A stretch of 64,000 bases of DNA from Corynebacterium sp. P3-F1 (GTDB lineage Bacteria > Actinomycetota > Actinomycetes > Mycobacteriales > Mycobacteriaceae), in the NCBI RefSeq assembly GCF_030503635.1, contig NZ_CP129965.1, positions 744,001-808,000 of the forward strand, given 5' to 3'. The notes under the pieces were generated by a model. The model saw only the letters and a list, made by a program, of their open reading frames with translations. It was not told where the DNA came from and searched no databases. A program made the position numbers and the translations under genes. This document shows positions 27,513-36,986 of the stretch, piece by piece (position 1 is the first letter of the stretch; each line of letters starts with the position of its first letter).

Positions 27513-29035
27513 TAACCTTGCCACCTCTCCCGGTCGGCCTCCTGCCTGTCGAGGAGGTCGTCGCCGTAATCGTATTCGTCGATGAGACCGCGTCGGGCTT
27601 GCGAGGCGCGCTTGCGCTCTGCCGCGGACATGCGGTCCGTGCCGCCCAGGCGCGCGTCCCGGCCGCGGCCCGCCATCGTCGGATCGCCGCCGATCGACGG
27701 CTCCCAGTCGAAGGAGATCTCGCCGATGGTGACCGTGTCGCCCTCGTTCGCGCCGATCTTACGCAGCTGGTCCTCCACTCCAGCCTTATTCAGGCGGTCC
27801 GACAGGTAACCCACTGCCTCGTCGTTCTCGAAGTCGGTCTGGCGGATCCAGCGCTCCGCCTTCTCACCGGTGACAAGCCAACCCTCCGGGTACAGCGGAT
27901 CGCGCACCACGACAATGTCGTCGCTGCGATCGACTGCCTTCGGCCGGATGACCGTCCGCTGGGCAGCCTCCGCTTTGACCTTCGGCTGAGACTGGCGGCC
28001 GGTTTGCACGATCTCCCACAGCGCCCACTTCAGTTCGTCGAGGCCCTCGCGCGTGGCGGTGGAAACCATGTAGATCGGCCACCCGAACGCCGCAGTGAGA
28101 TCATCGCGCACGAACTCCGCGAGCTCCTTCGCCTCCGGGATATCCACCTTGTTCAAAACGATGATGCGCGGGCGTTGGCGCAAGTCTCCGAGACCGGAGT
28201 CACCGTCCTCGGCCGAGAGAAGATCGGCGTAGGAATCCAGCTCCGCCTCGAGTGCCTCGATGTCGGCCTGCGGGTCGCGGCCTGGCTCCAGTGTCGCAGT
28301 GTCCACCACGTGAGCGAGCACCGCCGTGCGCTCGATGTGGCGCAAGAAATCGAGTCCCAGTCCCTTGCCCTGGCTCGCGCCCGGAATGAGGCCGGGCACG
28401 TCAGCGATGGTGAACGTGTCGTTGCCGACGTCGACCACACCGAGGTTTGGCTGCAGCGTGGTGAAAGGGTAGTCCGCGATCTTCGGCTTTGCCGCCGAGA
28501 GGACCGAGATCAGCGAGGACTTGCCGGCGGACGGGAAACCGACAAGGCCCACATCCGCCATGGATTTCAGCTCCAGAATCAGGTCGTGCGCCTGCCCCGG
28601 CTCCCCTTTCAAGGCGAACCCCGGAGCCTTGCGTTTCGCCGTTGCCAACGCCGCGTTGCCCAAACCGCCGTACCCACCCTCGGCCGCAATGAACCGGGTG
28701 CCGGGAGCGACCATGTCAGCCAGAATATTGCCGTCCGCGTCACGCACAACCGTCCCCACCGGGACAGGCAGCACAAGATCCTCGCCGCGAGCACCGTTGC
28801 GGTGGTCGCCCTCGCCGTTACCGCCGCGCTTCGCTTTCACGTGCGGGCGGTACTGGAAGTCGAGCAGCGTGTGCACCTGGGTGGACACCTCGAGAATGAT
28901 GTCGCCGCCGTGCCCGCCGTTGCCGCCGTCCGGGCCGCCCAGAGGTTTGAACTTCTCGCGGTGAACGGACACACACCCGTGGCCGCCGTCGCCGGCTTGC
29001 AGGTGCAGCACTGCTTGGTCAACGAACTGTGCCAT
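27512..29035 (-). CDS. obgE: GTPase Obg/CgtA
   Basis: A 507-residue Obg GTPase acting in 50S assembly and stress control. It has the glycine-rich Obg domain (residues 1-158, [12 protein letters not shown]), then a G domain with [16 protein letters not shown] and NKVD, and an actinobacterial C-terminal OCT domain (about 340-420), followed by a charged tail. ATG 29035 begins the typical AQFVDQAVL start. It leads the obgE-proB-proA unit. Confidence 0.96.
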   Translation of the reverse strand: MAQFVDQAVLHLQAGDGGHGCVSVHREKFKPLGGPDGGNGGHGGDIILEVSTQVHTLLDFQYRPHVKAKRGGNGEGDHRNGARGEDLVLPVPVGTVVRDADGNILADMVAPGTRFIAAEGGYGGLGNAALATAKRKAPGFALKGEPGQAHDLILELKSMADVGLVGFPSAGKSSLISVLSAAKPKIADYPFTTLQPNLGVVDVGNDTFTIADVPGLIPGASQGKGLGLDFLRHIERTAVLAHVVDTATLEPGRDPQADIEALEAELDSYADLLSAEDGDSGLGDLRQRPRIIVLNKVDIPEAKELAEFVRDDLTAAFGWPIYMVSTATREGLDELKWALWEIVQTGRQSQPKVKAEAAQRTVIRPKAVDRSDDIVVVRDPLYPEGWLVTGEKAERWIRQTDFENDEAVGYLSDRLNKAGVEDQLRKIGANEGDTVTIGEISFDWEPSIGGDPTMAGRGRDARLGGTDRMSAAERKRASQARRGLIDEYDYGDDLLDRQEADRERWQG

Positions 29036-29110
29036 TGTCAGGGTGCCTTTCCGGGAGACTGTCCCCAGCTTTCGGGTGGGTGACAGCGAGTGTAATGAGG
29101 TCGCGGTGCC

Positions 29111-29161
29111 GTCGATAAGCGAACGCGCCGTTAGACCCTTGACGGATCCACGGCGCGTTCG
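29111..29161. repeat. Motif GTCGATAAGC abutting an 11-bp hairpin after rpmA
   Basis: The recurrent word GTCGATAAGC (29111-29120) touches a perfect inverted repeat, CGAACGCGCCG (29120-29130) and CGGCGCGTTCG (29151-29161). It lies in the rpmA-obgE gap and may act as terminator or processing site. No T-run follows on either strand. Confidence 0.7.
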
Positions 29162-29177
29162 AATGAGTGCGGGGAAG

Positions 29178-29522
29178 TTACGCGGTTGCGGACTTCTCCT
29201 CGACGACAGCGTCGTCGACCAAGCCAGCGTCGTTCGCGGCCTCGAGGACCTCAGAGGACACGCCCTCTGCGTCCGCCGGGACGATGTTGACGATGCGACG
29301 CTTCTTCTTAATGCCGAACTGCACGGAACCTGCAGCGAGCGCGAACAGGGTGTCATCGCCGCCGCGGCCGACGTTGTCGCCCGGGTGGAACTTGGTGCCG
29401 CGCTGACGGACGAGGATCTCGCCTGCCTTGACCTGCTGGCCGCCGAAGCGCTTCACGCCGAGGCGCTTGGACTCGGAGTCGCGGCCGTTCGAGGAGCTCG
29501 ATGCGCCCTTCTTGTGTGCCAT
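29178..29522 (-). CDS. rpmA: 50S ribosomal protein L27 with C-terminal extension
   Basis: A 114-residue L27. The N-terminal [15 protein letters not shown] reaches the peptidyl-transferase centre in known ribosomes. The core ends near NIVPAD at about residue 83. Beyond this is an extra acidic tail of about 30 residues ([20 protein letters not shown]), whereas L27 is normally 84-88 residues. ATG 29522 follows a clear GGAGG. It is co-transcribed with rplU, 30 bp apart. Confidence 0.96.
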   Translation of the reverse strand: MAHKKGASSSSNGRDSESKRLGVKRFGGQQVKAGEILVRQRGTKFHPGDNVGRGGDDTLFALAAGSVQFGIKKKRRIVNIVPADAEGVSSEVLEAANDAGLVDDAVVEEKSATA

Positions 29523-29552
29523 TGTGGTTGCCTCCTAGGTGGACGTCTCGTT

Positions 29553-29858
29553 TTACTTGATACCGGTGATCTTCAGGGTGGTGTTGGGCTGACGGTGGCC
29601 CTGACGCACCTTGTAACCGGTCTTGTTCTTGTACTTGAGGATGTCGACCTTCTTGCCCTTGCCGTGCTCAACAATCTCAGCGGAGACGTTGACCTTGGCC
29701 AGATCCTCGGACTTGGAGGTGACGTTTGCGCCGTCGACGAGGAGAACCGGGGTGAGCGCCACAGAATCGCCAGCTTCACCCTCGATCTTCTCGACCCGAA
29801 CGAGGTCGCCTTCGGCAACCTTGTACTGCTTGCCGCCGGTCTTGACGATCGCGTACAT
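29553..29858 (-). CDS. rplU: 50S ribosomal protein L21
   Basis: A 101-residue L21 of standard length, with [18 protein letters not shown] at the start and [15 protein letters not shown] near the end. It binds 23S rRNA. ATG 29858 is preceded by AAAGGGG. It is first gene of the rplU-rpmA operon, with a leader of up to about 190 bp back to rne that shows no gene. Confidence 0.97.
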   Translation of the reverse strand: MYAIVKTGGKQYKVAEGDLVRVEKIEGEAGDSVALTPVLLVDGANVTSKSEDLAKVNVSAEIVEHGKGKKVDILKYKNKTGYKVRQGHRQPNTTLKITGIK

Positions 29859-30052
29859 AGCGGGTTACCCCTTTCTTCATCTCGGACGGCGCCGGCATGC
29901 CACGGCACCGATCATCATCGGATAGACATTCAAGCGTTTCGGGGTTTTACGTGGAAAAACGTCGCCACCTCGCTCGCATGCGTGCACCCGCGAAGGCGCG
30001 CCCCAAAACAGCGACTGTCAAAGACTACACCGCGCCACCATCAAAGACCAAA

Positions 30053-33000
30053 CTAGCGGGACTTACGCGTCGCACGGCGTCGCCCTCGGGGCTTTTGGCT
30101 TATCGACGCTTCCCGCTCCGGTTGCGCCTTCGACTGTTCCTGCCCCATCGATGCCCGTTTGCCGTTGCGCGACTGTTCATTCTGCTCCCTTGGTGCCCTT
30201 GGTGCAGTGCGGCGCGTTGCGCGACGGCGACGGCGCGTGCCCTGACCGGACGACTGCGCCGAACGGGCCGACTGGGAGGACTGGGAGGACTGGGAGGACT
30301 GCGCCTTCGACTTCTCAGCCTCCGTGCGCCGCCCTTCCTGATCGCTCTCTCGCTCTTCAGTGGCAGCCGATTCCGCCAGGGCCAAGGCGTCGGCGGCTTC
30401 ATCGATAACGTCCTCGGCGGGCAGGTCCTCGAAGTCCTTCGGGTCCGGGCGGTAGTCGGATACCGAGTTGCCGCGGGTCTTGCGCTTGCGGCGCGGCGAA
30501 CGCTCGAACTCCGCGACCGCTTCCTCATAGGACTGGCGGGGCTGTTTATCCTGCGATTCCTGCGTCTCTTGGTTCGCCTGCTGGCTGTCGTCCTGCCACT
30601 GATTCTTTTGGTCCTTACCGCGCCCGCGGCCGGAACCGCGGCGGCCCCGGCGACGGGAGGAACTTCGGCGAGTCTGGCCGTTGCGACCGGCGCGCTGGGA
30701 ATCATCAGAAGACGTCGAAGCCTCAGCTGACTGGGTGCTGTCGCTGTCGGGGGTGTCGGGCTCGTCGGGGGTGACCACGACAGCGTCGGCAAGCTCCTCG
30801 GCGCTCTTTTTGGCGCTGCGCTTCTCCATCGCCTTGGCAGCGGGATGGTTGCCCGGGTCCTGGGCAGGTTGGCGGCGATCGGAACCGTGAGAACTGCGAG
30901 AACTGTGGGCGGGGTGGGAGGAGTCGGGGTCGACTGGGTCGTCGGTAAGCACGATGCCCCGGCCGTCGCAATGCTCGCACTTGTGGGAGAACGTCTCCAC
31001 GAGCCCGGTGCCCAGGCGCTTGCGCGTGAGCTGGACGAGGCCGAGCGAGGTGACCTCCGAGACCTGGTGGCGCGTGCGGTCGCGCCCGAGCGCCTCCTTG
31101 AGGCGGCGCAGCACGAGCTCCTGGTTCTCCGGCAAGATCATGTCGATGAAGTCGATGATGATCATGCCGCCGATGTCGCGCAGGCGGAGCTGACGCACGA
31201 TCTCCTCCGACGCCTCCAGGTTGTTGCTGGTCACCGTCTCTTCGAGCGAGCCGCCGGAACCGGTGAACTTGCCGGTGTTGACGTCGATGACGGTCATCGC
31301 TTCCGTCCGGTCGATGACGAGCGTGCCGCCCGACGGCAACCACACCGTGCGCGAGAGCGCTTTTTGGATCTGCTCGTCGACCCGGTACGCATCGAACGCG
31401 TCACGGCCGCCGTGGTCGCCTCGATCGAATTTTTCCAGGCGGTCGAGCAAGTCCGGCGCAACAGACTGCACGTAGCTGTGCACCACGTTCCAGGACTTCT
31501 TGCCGTCGATGACGAGTTTGTCGAAGTCCTCGTTGAACAGGTCGCGCACAACCTTCACCAGAAGACGCGGTTCTTCGTACAAAGTGACGGGCTTCGCGCC
31601 TTTCGACGTCTTCTCTTTCTCCGCTTCCTCCTGGATCGCCTCCCATTGCGAGTGCAGGCGGTTCACGTCGGCGGCGATGGCTTCCTCCGGCGCCCCCTCC
31701 GCGGCGGTGCGGATAATGGTTCCGCCCTTGCCGGGGACAACACGCACGAGGATGTCCTTCAAACGCTTGCGCTCCCGCGCCGGGAGCTTACGGGAAATTC
31801 CCGCGCTGCGGCCGCCCGGAACGTACACGAGGAAACGGCCGGCGAGAGAAATTTGGGTGGTCAGTCGCGCGCCCTTGTGCCCAACCGGGTCCTTGGTCAC
31901 CTGGACCAGCACCTGGTCGCCGGACTTCAGCGCCTGCTCGATGCGGCGGGAGCGGCCACCGAGTCCGGCCGACTTCCAGTCGACTTCGCCGGCGTAGAGC
32001 ACCCCGTTGCGGCCTTGCCCGATATCGATGAACGCGGCCTCCATCGACGGAAGCACATTCTGCACCCGGCCAAGATAGATGTTGCCGATCATCGAAACAT
32101 TCTCGTCCGAATCGACAAAGTGTTCCACGAGCAGTCCGTCTTCGAGGACACCGACTTGGGTGATCGTGCCGGGGCCGTCGTGACGCTTGCGCTCGCGCAC
32201 GACCATGGTGCGCTCTACCGACTCGCGGCGCGCGAGGAATTCCGCCTGCGACACCACGCGGGAACGCTTGCGCTCCTCCTCTCGGAGTTCAGTGCGGCGG
32301 CGGCGCTGCGCCTCCAGGCGCGAGGAGCCTTTGATCGCCTTCGGTTCCTGGATCTGCTCGTCGAGCTGCTCATCACCGGAAACAGGCACCTCATTTTCCG
32401 TACTCGCCGGCGCAACGCTTGCCGACGCGTCCCCCGATCTCCGCGCCCGCCTCCGCGAATTACGAGGCGCAGCCTTGAACACTGGCGCATACATGTCGGA
32501 AGCTTCACCGCCGGCGGCCCCTACGTCAGCGGTCGGTGCCGCCGGAGCAGAAGTGATCTCCGGTTCTACGTCCGTCAGAAGATCCGCTTCAACCTTCTCC
32601 TCGATCTGATGGATTTCGTTCTCCACGTCTTTGCGCACGCGGTGGCGAATCTTCTTCTCAGACGCGTCGGTTCCTGCAGAAGCGCCCAGCTGTTTTTCCT
32701 CTACCGTCGTCTCTGAAGGCTCCTCTACCGTTGATGTGCGCGCCTCATTGTGCGGTGTCTTCTTTGGGGCAGAGTGCGCCGCAGTCTCGGCGGGAGCTGC
32801 AGACGCTGTGGATCCAGTTGCAGTCTCAAGCGCATCGAGAAGCTGCTCTGCCTCTGACCTGCTCAAGGAAGATTGAGCGACCTTCACCAGGCCTAGCTCA
32901 TTCAGCTTGACCACCAAATCTTTGGAAGGCATGCCAAGAGCCTTAGCCAAAACAAACACGCGGGTCTTCTCGCCGATCTGTGATCGGTCGAACTGCCCGG

Positions 33001-33250
33001 GCTGAGCAGCCCCCGAATCCTGCACCGGTTCCGAGCCCCCCGCCCTAGACGTTGAAGCAAAAGAGTTCTTAGCGGTCTTTCGTGTCACTTCTTGCTTCGT
33101 CCTGGTGGCTGCACCAGAAGACTTAGCTGTTTTCTTCGGCGCCTTCTTTGCTGTTTTCTTCGTGACCATGCTTTCGGTCTTCGCCGCCTTGCTTCCGGTC
33201 TTTGTTGCCCTCCGTTTACGAGGAGTGGTCGTCTCGTCGCTGTCAGCCAC
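30053..33250 (-). CDS. rne: Ribonuclease E/G
   Basis: A 1065-residue RNase E/G, the main mRNA-decay and rRNA-processing endonuclease. The long N-terminal region is low-complexity, first Lys/Ala-rich, then acidic. The S1-type domain lies at about residues 385-430, the DNase I-like active site at about 650-665 (DVNTGKFTG), and the zinc-link Cys pair KCEHCDGRG at about 757. A disordered Arg/Ser-rich C-terminal tail follows, with three SSQ repeats from a 9-bp tandem repeat (about 30268-30299). GTG 33250 follows GGAG. The N-terminal extension is typical of actinobacteria. Confidence 0.95.
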   Translation of the reverse strand: MADSDETTTPRKRRATKTGSKAAKTESMVTKKTAKKAPKKTAKSSGAATRTKQEVTRKTAKNSFASTSRAGGSEPVQDSGAAQPGQFDRSQIGEKTRVFVLAKALGMPSKDLVVKLNELGLVKVAQSSLSRSEAEQLLDALETATGSTASAAPAETAAHSAPKKTPHNEARTSTVEEPSETTVEEKQLGASAGTDASEKKIRHRVRKDVENEIHQIEEKVEADLLTDVEPEITSAPAAPTADVGAAGGEASDMYAPVFKAAPRNSRRRARRSGDASASVAPASTENEVPVSGDEQLDEQIQEPKAIKGSSRLEAQRRRRTELREEERKRSRVVSQAEFLARRESVERTMVVRERKRHDGPGTITQVGVLEDGLLVEHFVDSDENVSMIGNIYLGRVQNVLPSMEAAFIDIGQGRNGVLYAGEVDWKSAGLGGRSRRIEQALKSGDQVLVQVTKDPVGHKGARLTTQISLAGRFLVYVPGGRSAGISRKLPARERKRLKDILVRVVPGKGGTIIRTAAEGAPEEAIAADVNRLHSQWEAIQEEAEKEKTSKGAKPVTLYEEPRLLVKVVRDLFNEDFDKLVIDGKKSWNVVHSYVQSVAPDLLDRLEKFDRGDHGGRDAFDAYRVDEQIQKALSRTVWLPSGGTLVIDRTEAMTVIDVNTGKFTGSGGSLEETVTSNNLEASEEIVRQLRLRDIGGMIIIDFIDMILPENQELVLRRLKEALGRDRTRHQVSEVTSLGLVQLTRKRLGTGLVETFSHKCEHCDGRGIVLTDDPVDPDSSHPAHSSRSSHGSDRRQPAQDPGNHPAAKAMEKRSAKKSAEELADAVVVTPDEPDTPDSDSTQSAEASTSSDDSQRAGRNGQTRRSSSRRRGRRGSGRGRGKDQKNQWQDDSQQANQETQESQDKQPRQSYEEAVAEFERSPRRKRKTRGNSVSDYRPDPKDFEDLPAEDVIDEAADALALAESAATEERESDQEGRRTEAEKSKAQSSQSSQSSQSARSAQSSGQGTRRRRRATRRTAPRAPREQNEQSRNGKRASMGQEQSKAQPEREASISQKPRGRRRATRKSR

Positions 33251-33734
33251 GGAAATCTCCTATTCAATTGCCGCGCAGGCGATGCGGCACCGGGCGCTGG
33301 TGGAATCCGACCCACCGCCGCCGCACAGTGACGAACGCATCCGCAAGCGCGGAAAATACATGAAAGCTTTCAAGCGCCTACATCCCGAACTCGGATGCTT
33401 TACGCTTCGTGCTCCATTGTGACACAGCTTCCATATCAAGGGAGCGCGGGGTATCCACTACCCCAAGGTGAGGACATACCACGGACTTGCTCGTGCGGAA
33501 TATGTCCTCCGTAGTAGTGAGCAGCACTTCTGTGGGCGACCCCCTCAACCCCTCGCAGTAAATCTGGTCTGTGGCGGCCTGCAATAAGCCCCTTAGAGCA
33601 GATTTCGAGCTTGTACGGCTACTTTCTGTGCAGTTGATGTCTGTAGCCACTTTCCGGGGAGGCAGTGACTGTGCAGCCACTTAGTGGGGGCTGACTGCAC
33701 AGTCGATTCCTCCCGCCGCTTCCTACCCAGCTGT
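33251..33734. other. 484-bp region without a convincing gene between rne and phoD
   Basis: A minus-strand frame of 100 codons (33378-33680) has no recognisable domain and an irregular composition, so it is not called. The region carries the inverted repeat at 33667-33704 and repeated pieces resembling CTGTGCAG and AGCCACTT, which look like degraded repeats. The base composition is less G+C-rich than the flanks by eye. Confidence 0.5.
33667..33704. repeat. Inverted repeat downstream of phoD
   Basis: GACTGTGCAG (33667-33676) and CTGCACAGTC (33695-33704) pair perfectly, with an inner CCAC/GTGG. It lies 31 bp beyond the phoD stop. It may terminate phoD, although no T-run follows. Confidence 0.6.
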
Positions 33735-35465
33735 CTACTGGCCAGCCGGAGCGGCGGACTGGCCCGGACGAGCCTCCTGGAAGCCTTGGCCAGCGACCCA
33801 TGTGCGGCGGACTGCACGTCGCACCGAAGCATCCGGATCCTCCACGTCGGAAACGCGGTAGAAGTCCATGACCACCTTGTCCCTGGTCACGGTGGCGACA
33901 CCGAAACCGTGGGCGTCGAACTCGACGTGGTTCACCCAGGGGTTGGAGGAGTACATGACACCTTCCACAAGGTGCGTGATGCGGTTGTCCTCCGGGGTGT
34001 ACACCTTGGTGTACGTGGAGACAATCTCGTCGACGTTCGGTGCGGAGATTGAGGTGCAAACCATTTCGCAGCCGATCTCGTGGCCGTCGTACTGCAGGGA
34101 GTGAGCCCACTCAGAGTGAATGTCACCGGTGAGAACAAGGGTGTGGGGCTTGGTCTGCGACAGGACTTTGAGAAGCTCGGCTCGCTCAGCACGGTAACCA
34201 TCCCACTGGTCACTGTTTACAACGATGCCTGTGGACTGGGTGAAGTCTTTCAGCACCTGGTTCGCGAGACGGTTATCCTTCATCGTCGGCGGCACGTGAC
34301 CAATCTGCATCGGCGAGATCATCACGGAGTTGCCCAGCACGTTCCACACGGTGTCAGATTCCGTCACCTGGCCTTCCACCCACTTGAACTGCTCGCTTCC
34401 CAGCATGGTGCGCCCAGCAGCGCCGTTCTTCAGGCTCAGTGCGCTCTGCTGCTCATCGCGGTAGCTGCGCAAGTCCATCATAGTCAGGTTAATCAGATCG
34501 CCGAACCGGTAACTACGGTAGATCTTGCCGGCAGCGGACGGACGCGTAGCGCGCGACGGAAGCCACTCGAGGTAGGCCTGCTCGGCGTCGGAGACGCGCT
34601 GTACCCACTTGCCTTCCTCACCTTCAGTGTGGTTCTCTGCGCCTTCCCGCCACGAGTCATTCGCGGACTCGTGGTCGTCCCACACCACGACCCACGGGGC
34701 AGCTGCGTGAGCCGCTTGCAGGTTCTTGTCCGTGCGGTAACGACCGTAACGCTCGCGGTAGTCCTTCAGCGTCGTGATCTCGTGGAGCGGCGCGTGCGGG
34801 CGGGAGACACCACTCTTACCGGCGTACTCGCCCGTCGGGTACTCGTAAATGTAGTCACCGAGGAAGACGACCACATCGATGTTGCCTGCCTCAGCCTGCT
34901 CAGCCATACCGCGGTATGCACCAAAGTAGCCACACTCCCAGTTGGCGCAGGAAGCAACAGCGAGCTTGTACTCGCTCAGGCGCGCGGTTCCCTCCGGAGC
35001 GGTGTGGGTCTTTCCGACCGGGGACGTTTTGTCGTCCCAGACAAACCGGTAGAAGTAGTCTGTTGCCGGCTTGAGGCCCTTCGCATCAACTTTCACCGTG
35101 TGGTCAGATGCAGCCGTTGCCTTTACTGTGCCCTCGCTGGCGATGTTCTGGAAGTTGGGATCAGTGGCAACCTGCCACTTGACGTTCGCATCCTGGCCCT
35201 TATTGGAGCCGGGAACCGCGTCCTCGCTGACAGTCACTCGAGTCCAGATGATCACCGAATCCGGAAGCGGGTCACCGGAAGCGACACCGTGCATGAAGGC
35301 GGAGTACTCGGCCGGTTTCATTTCGGGCAGACGAGCAGAGGACAAGGCACGGGAGGAGGACAGCTGCGCATTGGCGGTGGCGGTGTTACCGGCCACCGCA
35401 ACACCAGCGGCAGCCGCAGCGGAACCAGCAAGGAAGCGACGACGAGGAAGGTTCTTTTCAGTCAT
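33735..35465 (-). CDS. phoD: Alkaline phosphatase D (PhoD), Tat-exported
   Basis: A 576-residue PhoD-family phosphodiesterase/phosphatase that uses Fe3+ and Ca2+. The N-terminus has a twin-arginine signal (RRRFLAG, then an Ala-rich hydrophobic stretch and ANA cleavage region). Metal ligands are visible in LGDYIYEYP, WDDHE and GDIHSEW. An N-terminal fibronectin-like domain precedes the catalytic part. ATG 35465. Phosphate regulation is expected for the family, but no Pho box was identified. Confidence 0.93.
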   Translation of the reverse strand: MTEKNLPRRRFLAGSAAAAAGVAVAGNTATANAQLSSSRALSSARLPEMKPAEYSAFMHGVASGDPLPDSVIIWTRVTVSEDAVPGSNKGQDANVKWQVATDPNFQNIASEGTVKATAASDHTVKVDAKGLKPATDYFYRFVWDDKTSPVGKTHTAPEGTARLSEYKLAVASCANWECGYFGAYRGMAEQAEAGNIDVVVFLGDYIYEYPTGEYAGKSGVSRPHAPLHEITTLKDYRERYGRYRTDKNLQAAHAAAPWVVVWDDHESANDSWREGAENHTEGEEGKWVQRVSDAEQAYLEWLPSRATRPSAAGKIYRSYRFGDLINLTMMDLRSYRDEQQSALSLKNGAAGRTMLGSEQFKWVEGQVTESDTVWNVLGNSVMISPMQIGHVPPTMKDNRLANQVLKDFTQSTGIVVNSDQWDGYRAERAELLKVLSQTKPHTLVLTGDIHSEWAHSLQYDGHEIGCEMVCTSISAPNVDEIVSTYTKVYTPEDNRITHLVEGVMYSSNPWVNHVEFDAHGFGVATVTRDKVVMDFYRVSDVEDPDASVRRAVRRTWVAGQGFQEARPGQSAAPAGQ

Positions 35466-35656
35466 GCTCTAAGAATCGGACTCTCATAGTCACCTCGCAA
35501 CTGGAACTGCATTCCACTGCCGAGTGTTCGGTTATAGTTCATACTGCGTCCATCTTGATTCCGCAGCTGACATTCAGCCTCGGTTCAGCACCAGGATGCG
35601 AGCCCGCCCTCCACGGTTCGCTTCACTCATCCCTTCCCATGTGAGAAACGCGAAAA

Positions 35657-35675
35657 CCCGCGCTCGAGGCGCGGG
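35657..35675 (-). terminator. Terminator of ndk
   Basis: CCCGCGC (35657-35663) and GCGCGGG (35669-35675) form a 7-bp stem with a 5-nt loop. Read on the minus strand it is followed by TTTT (35656-35653), so it ends ndk transcription. Confidence 0.8.
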
Positions 35676-35704
35676 TATACAGGCGTCGCGAAAGCCTTAA
35701 ACGA

Positions 35705-36115
35705 TTAGAGGTTCGGGAACCAGATGGCAATCTCTCGCTCAGCAGATTCCGGGGAATCCGAACCGTGAACAACGTTCTCGCCGACCGTCAGGGCAAAGTC
35801 GCCGCGGATCGTGCCCGGGGTCGCCTTCTCAACCGGGTGGGTGCCGCCGGCGAGCTGACGCCATGCGGCAATCGCCGACTCGCCCTCGACGATGCCCGCC
35901 ACGAGCGGTGCCGAGGTGATGAAGTCCACCAGCTCACCGAAAAACGGCTTGTCCTTGTGCTCTGCGTAGTGCTTCTCAGCAGTCTCGCGGTCTGCGGTGC
36001 GCAGATCCATCTCGACGAGCTTCAGGCCCTTACGCTCGATGCGGGAGATGATCTCCCCCACGTGGCCGTTTGCAACACCGTCGGGCTTAATCAGAATCAG
36101 AGTGCGTTCAGTCAT
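35705..36115 (-). CDS. ndk: Nucleoside diphosphate kinase
   Basis: A 136-residue NDK, the usual length, balancing nucleoside triphosphates. It has [13 protein letters not shown] at the start and the phospho-accepting His in [18 protein letters not shown] 36115 is preferred to an ATG nine bases upstream. It precedes a terminator. Confidence 0.97.
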   Translation of the reverse strand: MTERTLILIKPDGVANGHVGEIISRIERKGLKLVEMDLRTADRETAEKHYAEHKDKPFFGELVDFITSAPLVAGIVEGESAIAAWRQLAGGTHPVEKATPGTIRGDFALTVGENVVHGSDSPESAEREIAIWFPNL

Positions 36116-36150
36116 GGGACCCACACTACCTACTGCTCCTCAATGCCGCG

Positions 36151-36459
36151 CTAAACAACGTCACGCACAACAGCCCCCGCGGTGTCGTGGTCGGTGTTTC
36201 GGAACCACAGTTGCACTTGACGGATTGCGGAATCCTCGCGCCCTGCCGCCTTGAGGCGGCGCACGGTTTCTTCCTGTTCCTCATCAAGTTCGATTGGCGC
36301 ATCTTCCATCGCGCGGTATTTCTCCCGCAACCCCATAAATAACGCAAGGGCCGCGACCACCAGCAGCACAACCGCGACCCAGCGAGGGACATTCGTGAAC
36401 GCAATGACGATCGCCGCCACAGACAGCACCGCGGCGAGAGCGAGAGAAGCAGCTTGCAT
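36151..36459 (-). CDS. Small conserved membrane protein upstream of ndk
   Basis: A 102-residue protein with two hydrophobic helices (about residues 3-22 and 26-43) and a charged cytoplasmic tail (EEQEETVRRLKAAG, ending AGAVVRDVV). I do not recognise a family, but corynebacteria commonly have a small gene here between ndk and the DUF4233 gene. ATG 36459 was chosen because TACCCT lies 7 nt upstream. A longer frame to 36543 would run into the neighbouring gene remnant. Confidence 0.7.
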   Translation of the reverse strand: MQAASLALAAVLSVAAIVIAFTNVPRWVAVVLLVVAALALFMGLREKYRAMEDAPIELDEEQEETVRRLKAAGREDSAIRQVQLWFRNTDHDTAGAVVRDVV

Positions 36460-36466
36460 GTCCCTG

Positions 36467-36472
36467 AGGGTA
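36467..36472 (-). promoter_or_regulatory. Candidate -10 box of the small membrane protein/ndk unit
   Basis: TACCCT on the minus strand, 7 nt before ATG 36459, without a Shine-Dalgarno. Confidence 0.4.
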
Positions 36473-36480
36473 CCTATCCA

Positions 36481-36810
36481 GCGAAGAGGTGCGCGGATGT
36501 CGCGCGTGTCGACGACGCCGGGTTCTTCCACGTCCTCGATCACGCCACCAAGTCGCCCCCGACGAACTCGAGGCGCGGCCGCTCACCCACGAAGCAATTG
36601 CCGACGCCGGCCTCGAAATTCCCCGCGCATTCGTTGCCCTGCAGAAGGATGCGGAGCTCACCGAAAGCGGCCTGATTGACTGGGTCGCTGAGCGCGTCAC
36701 CCCCTATAAGAAGGTATGTGCGGTGACGATCCTCGATGAGATCCCGAAGAACCCGACCGGCAAGATTGTGCGCAAGGACCTGCGTCTTATCCCCCTCGAC
36801 GCGGAAGTTC
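36481..36810 (+). pseudogene. Remnant of an acyl-CoA synthetase/ligase (C-terminal domain)
   Basis: One frame reads DVARVDDAGFFHVLDHATK. From about 36545 a second frame reads HQVAPDELEARPLTHEAIAD, then AFVALQKDAELTES, WVAERVTPYKKV and IPKNPTGKIVRKDLR. These are the hinge and C-terminal catalytic lysine region of AMP-forming acyl-CoA ligases (FadD). A frameshift plus loss of the usual KELIKYKGF piece separates the two halves, and the N-terminal 400 residues are gone. The ligase would have activated fatty acids for the dehydrogenases next to it. Confidence 0.85.
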
Positions 36811-36868
36811 GGGTGTCCCGCCCAGCGAGGCCCCCGGCCCCCTGCGGATATTGCGACGAATCACACAA

Positions 36869-36883
36869 AAATGGCAGCCATTT
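36869..36883. repeat. Palindrome AAATGG-CAG-CCATTT upstream of the first acyl-CoA dehydrogenase
   Basis: A perfect 6-bp inverted repeat with a 3-bp spacer, about 42 bp upstream of the probable -10. It may be a dimeric regulator's operator. Confidence 0.45.
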
Positions 36884-36897
36884 CGTTTGTAAAGACC

Positions 36898-36913
36898 TGC
36901 GACATAAGTCACA
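36898..36913 (+). promoter_or_regulatory. Probable GlxR (CRP-type) binding site
   Basis: TGCGACATAAGTCACA matches the corynebacterial GlxR consensus TGTGANNTANNTCACA at every fixed position except T3 to C. The centre is about 30 bp upstream of the expected transcription start, so repression is more likely than activation. Confidence 0.55.
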
Positions 36914-36924
36914 ATTAAAGGCGT

Positions 36925-36930
36925 TATGGT
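36925..36930 (+). promoter_or_regulatory. -10 box of the acyl-CoA dehydrogenase promoter
   Basis: TATGGT lies 12 bp downstream of the GlxR-like site and 57 bp before the ATG, leaving a 5' leader with an ordinary ribosome-binding site. Confidence 0.4.
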
Positions 36931-36986
36931 TTTGCTCCACACTCCGCGGGGCGGAACCCACCCCGGAACCCAAGAAAGAGGGAATC

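Noticed and set aside
33378..33680. Minus-strand 100-codon frame in the rne-phoD gap
   Set aside because: No domain, poor ribosome-binding site and unusual codon use for this genome; left as part of the gene-free region.
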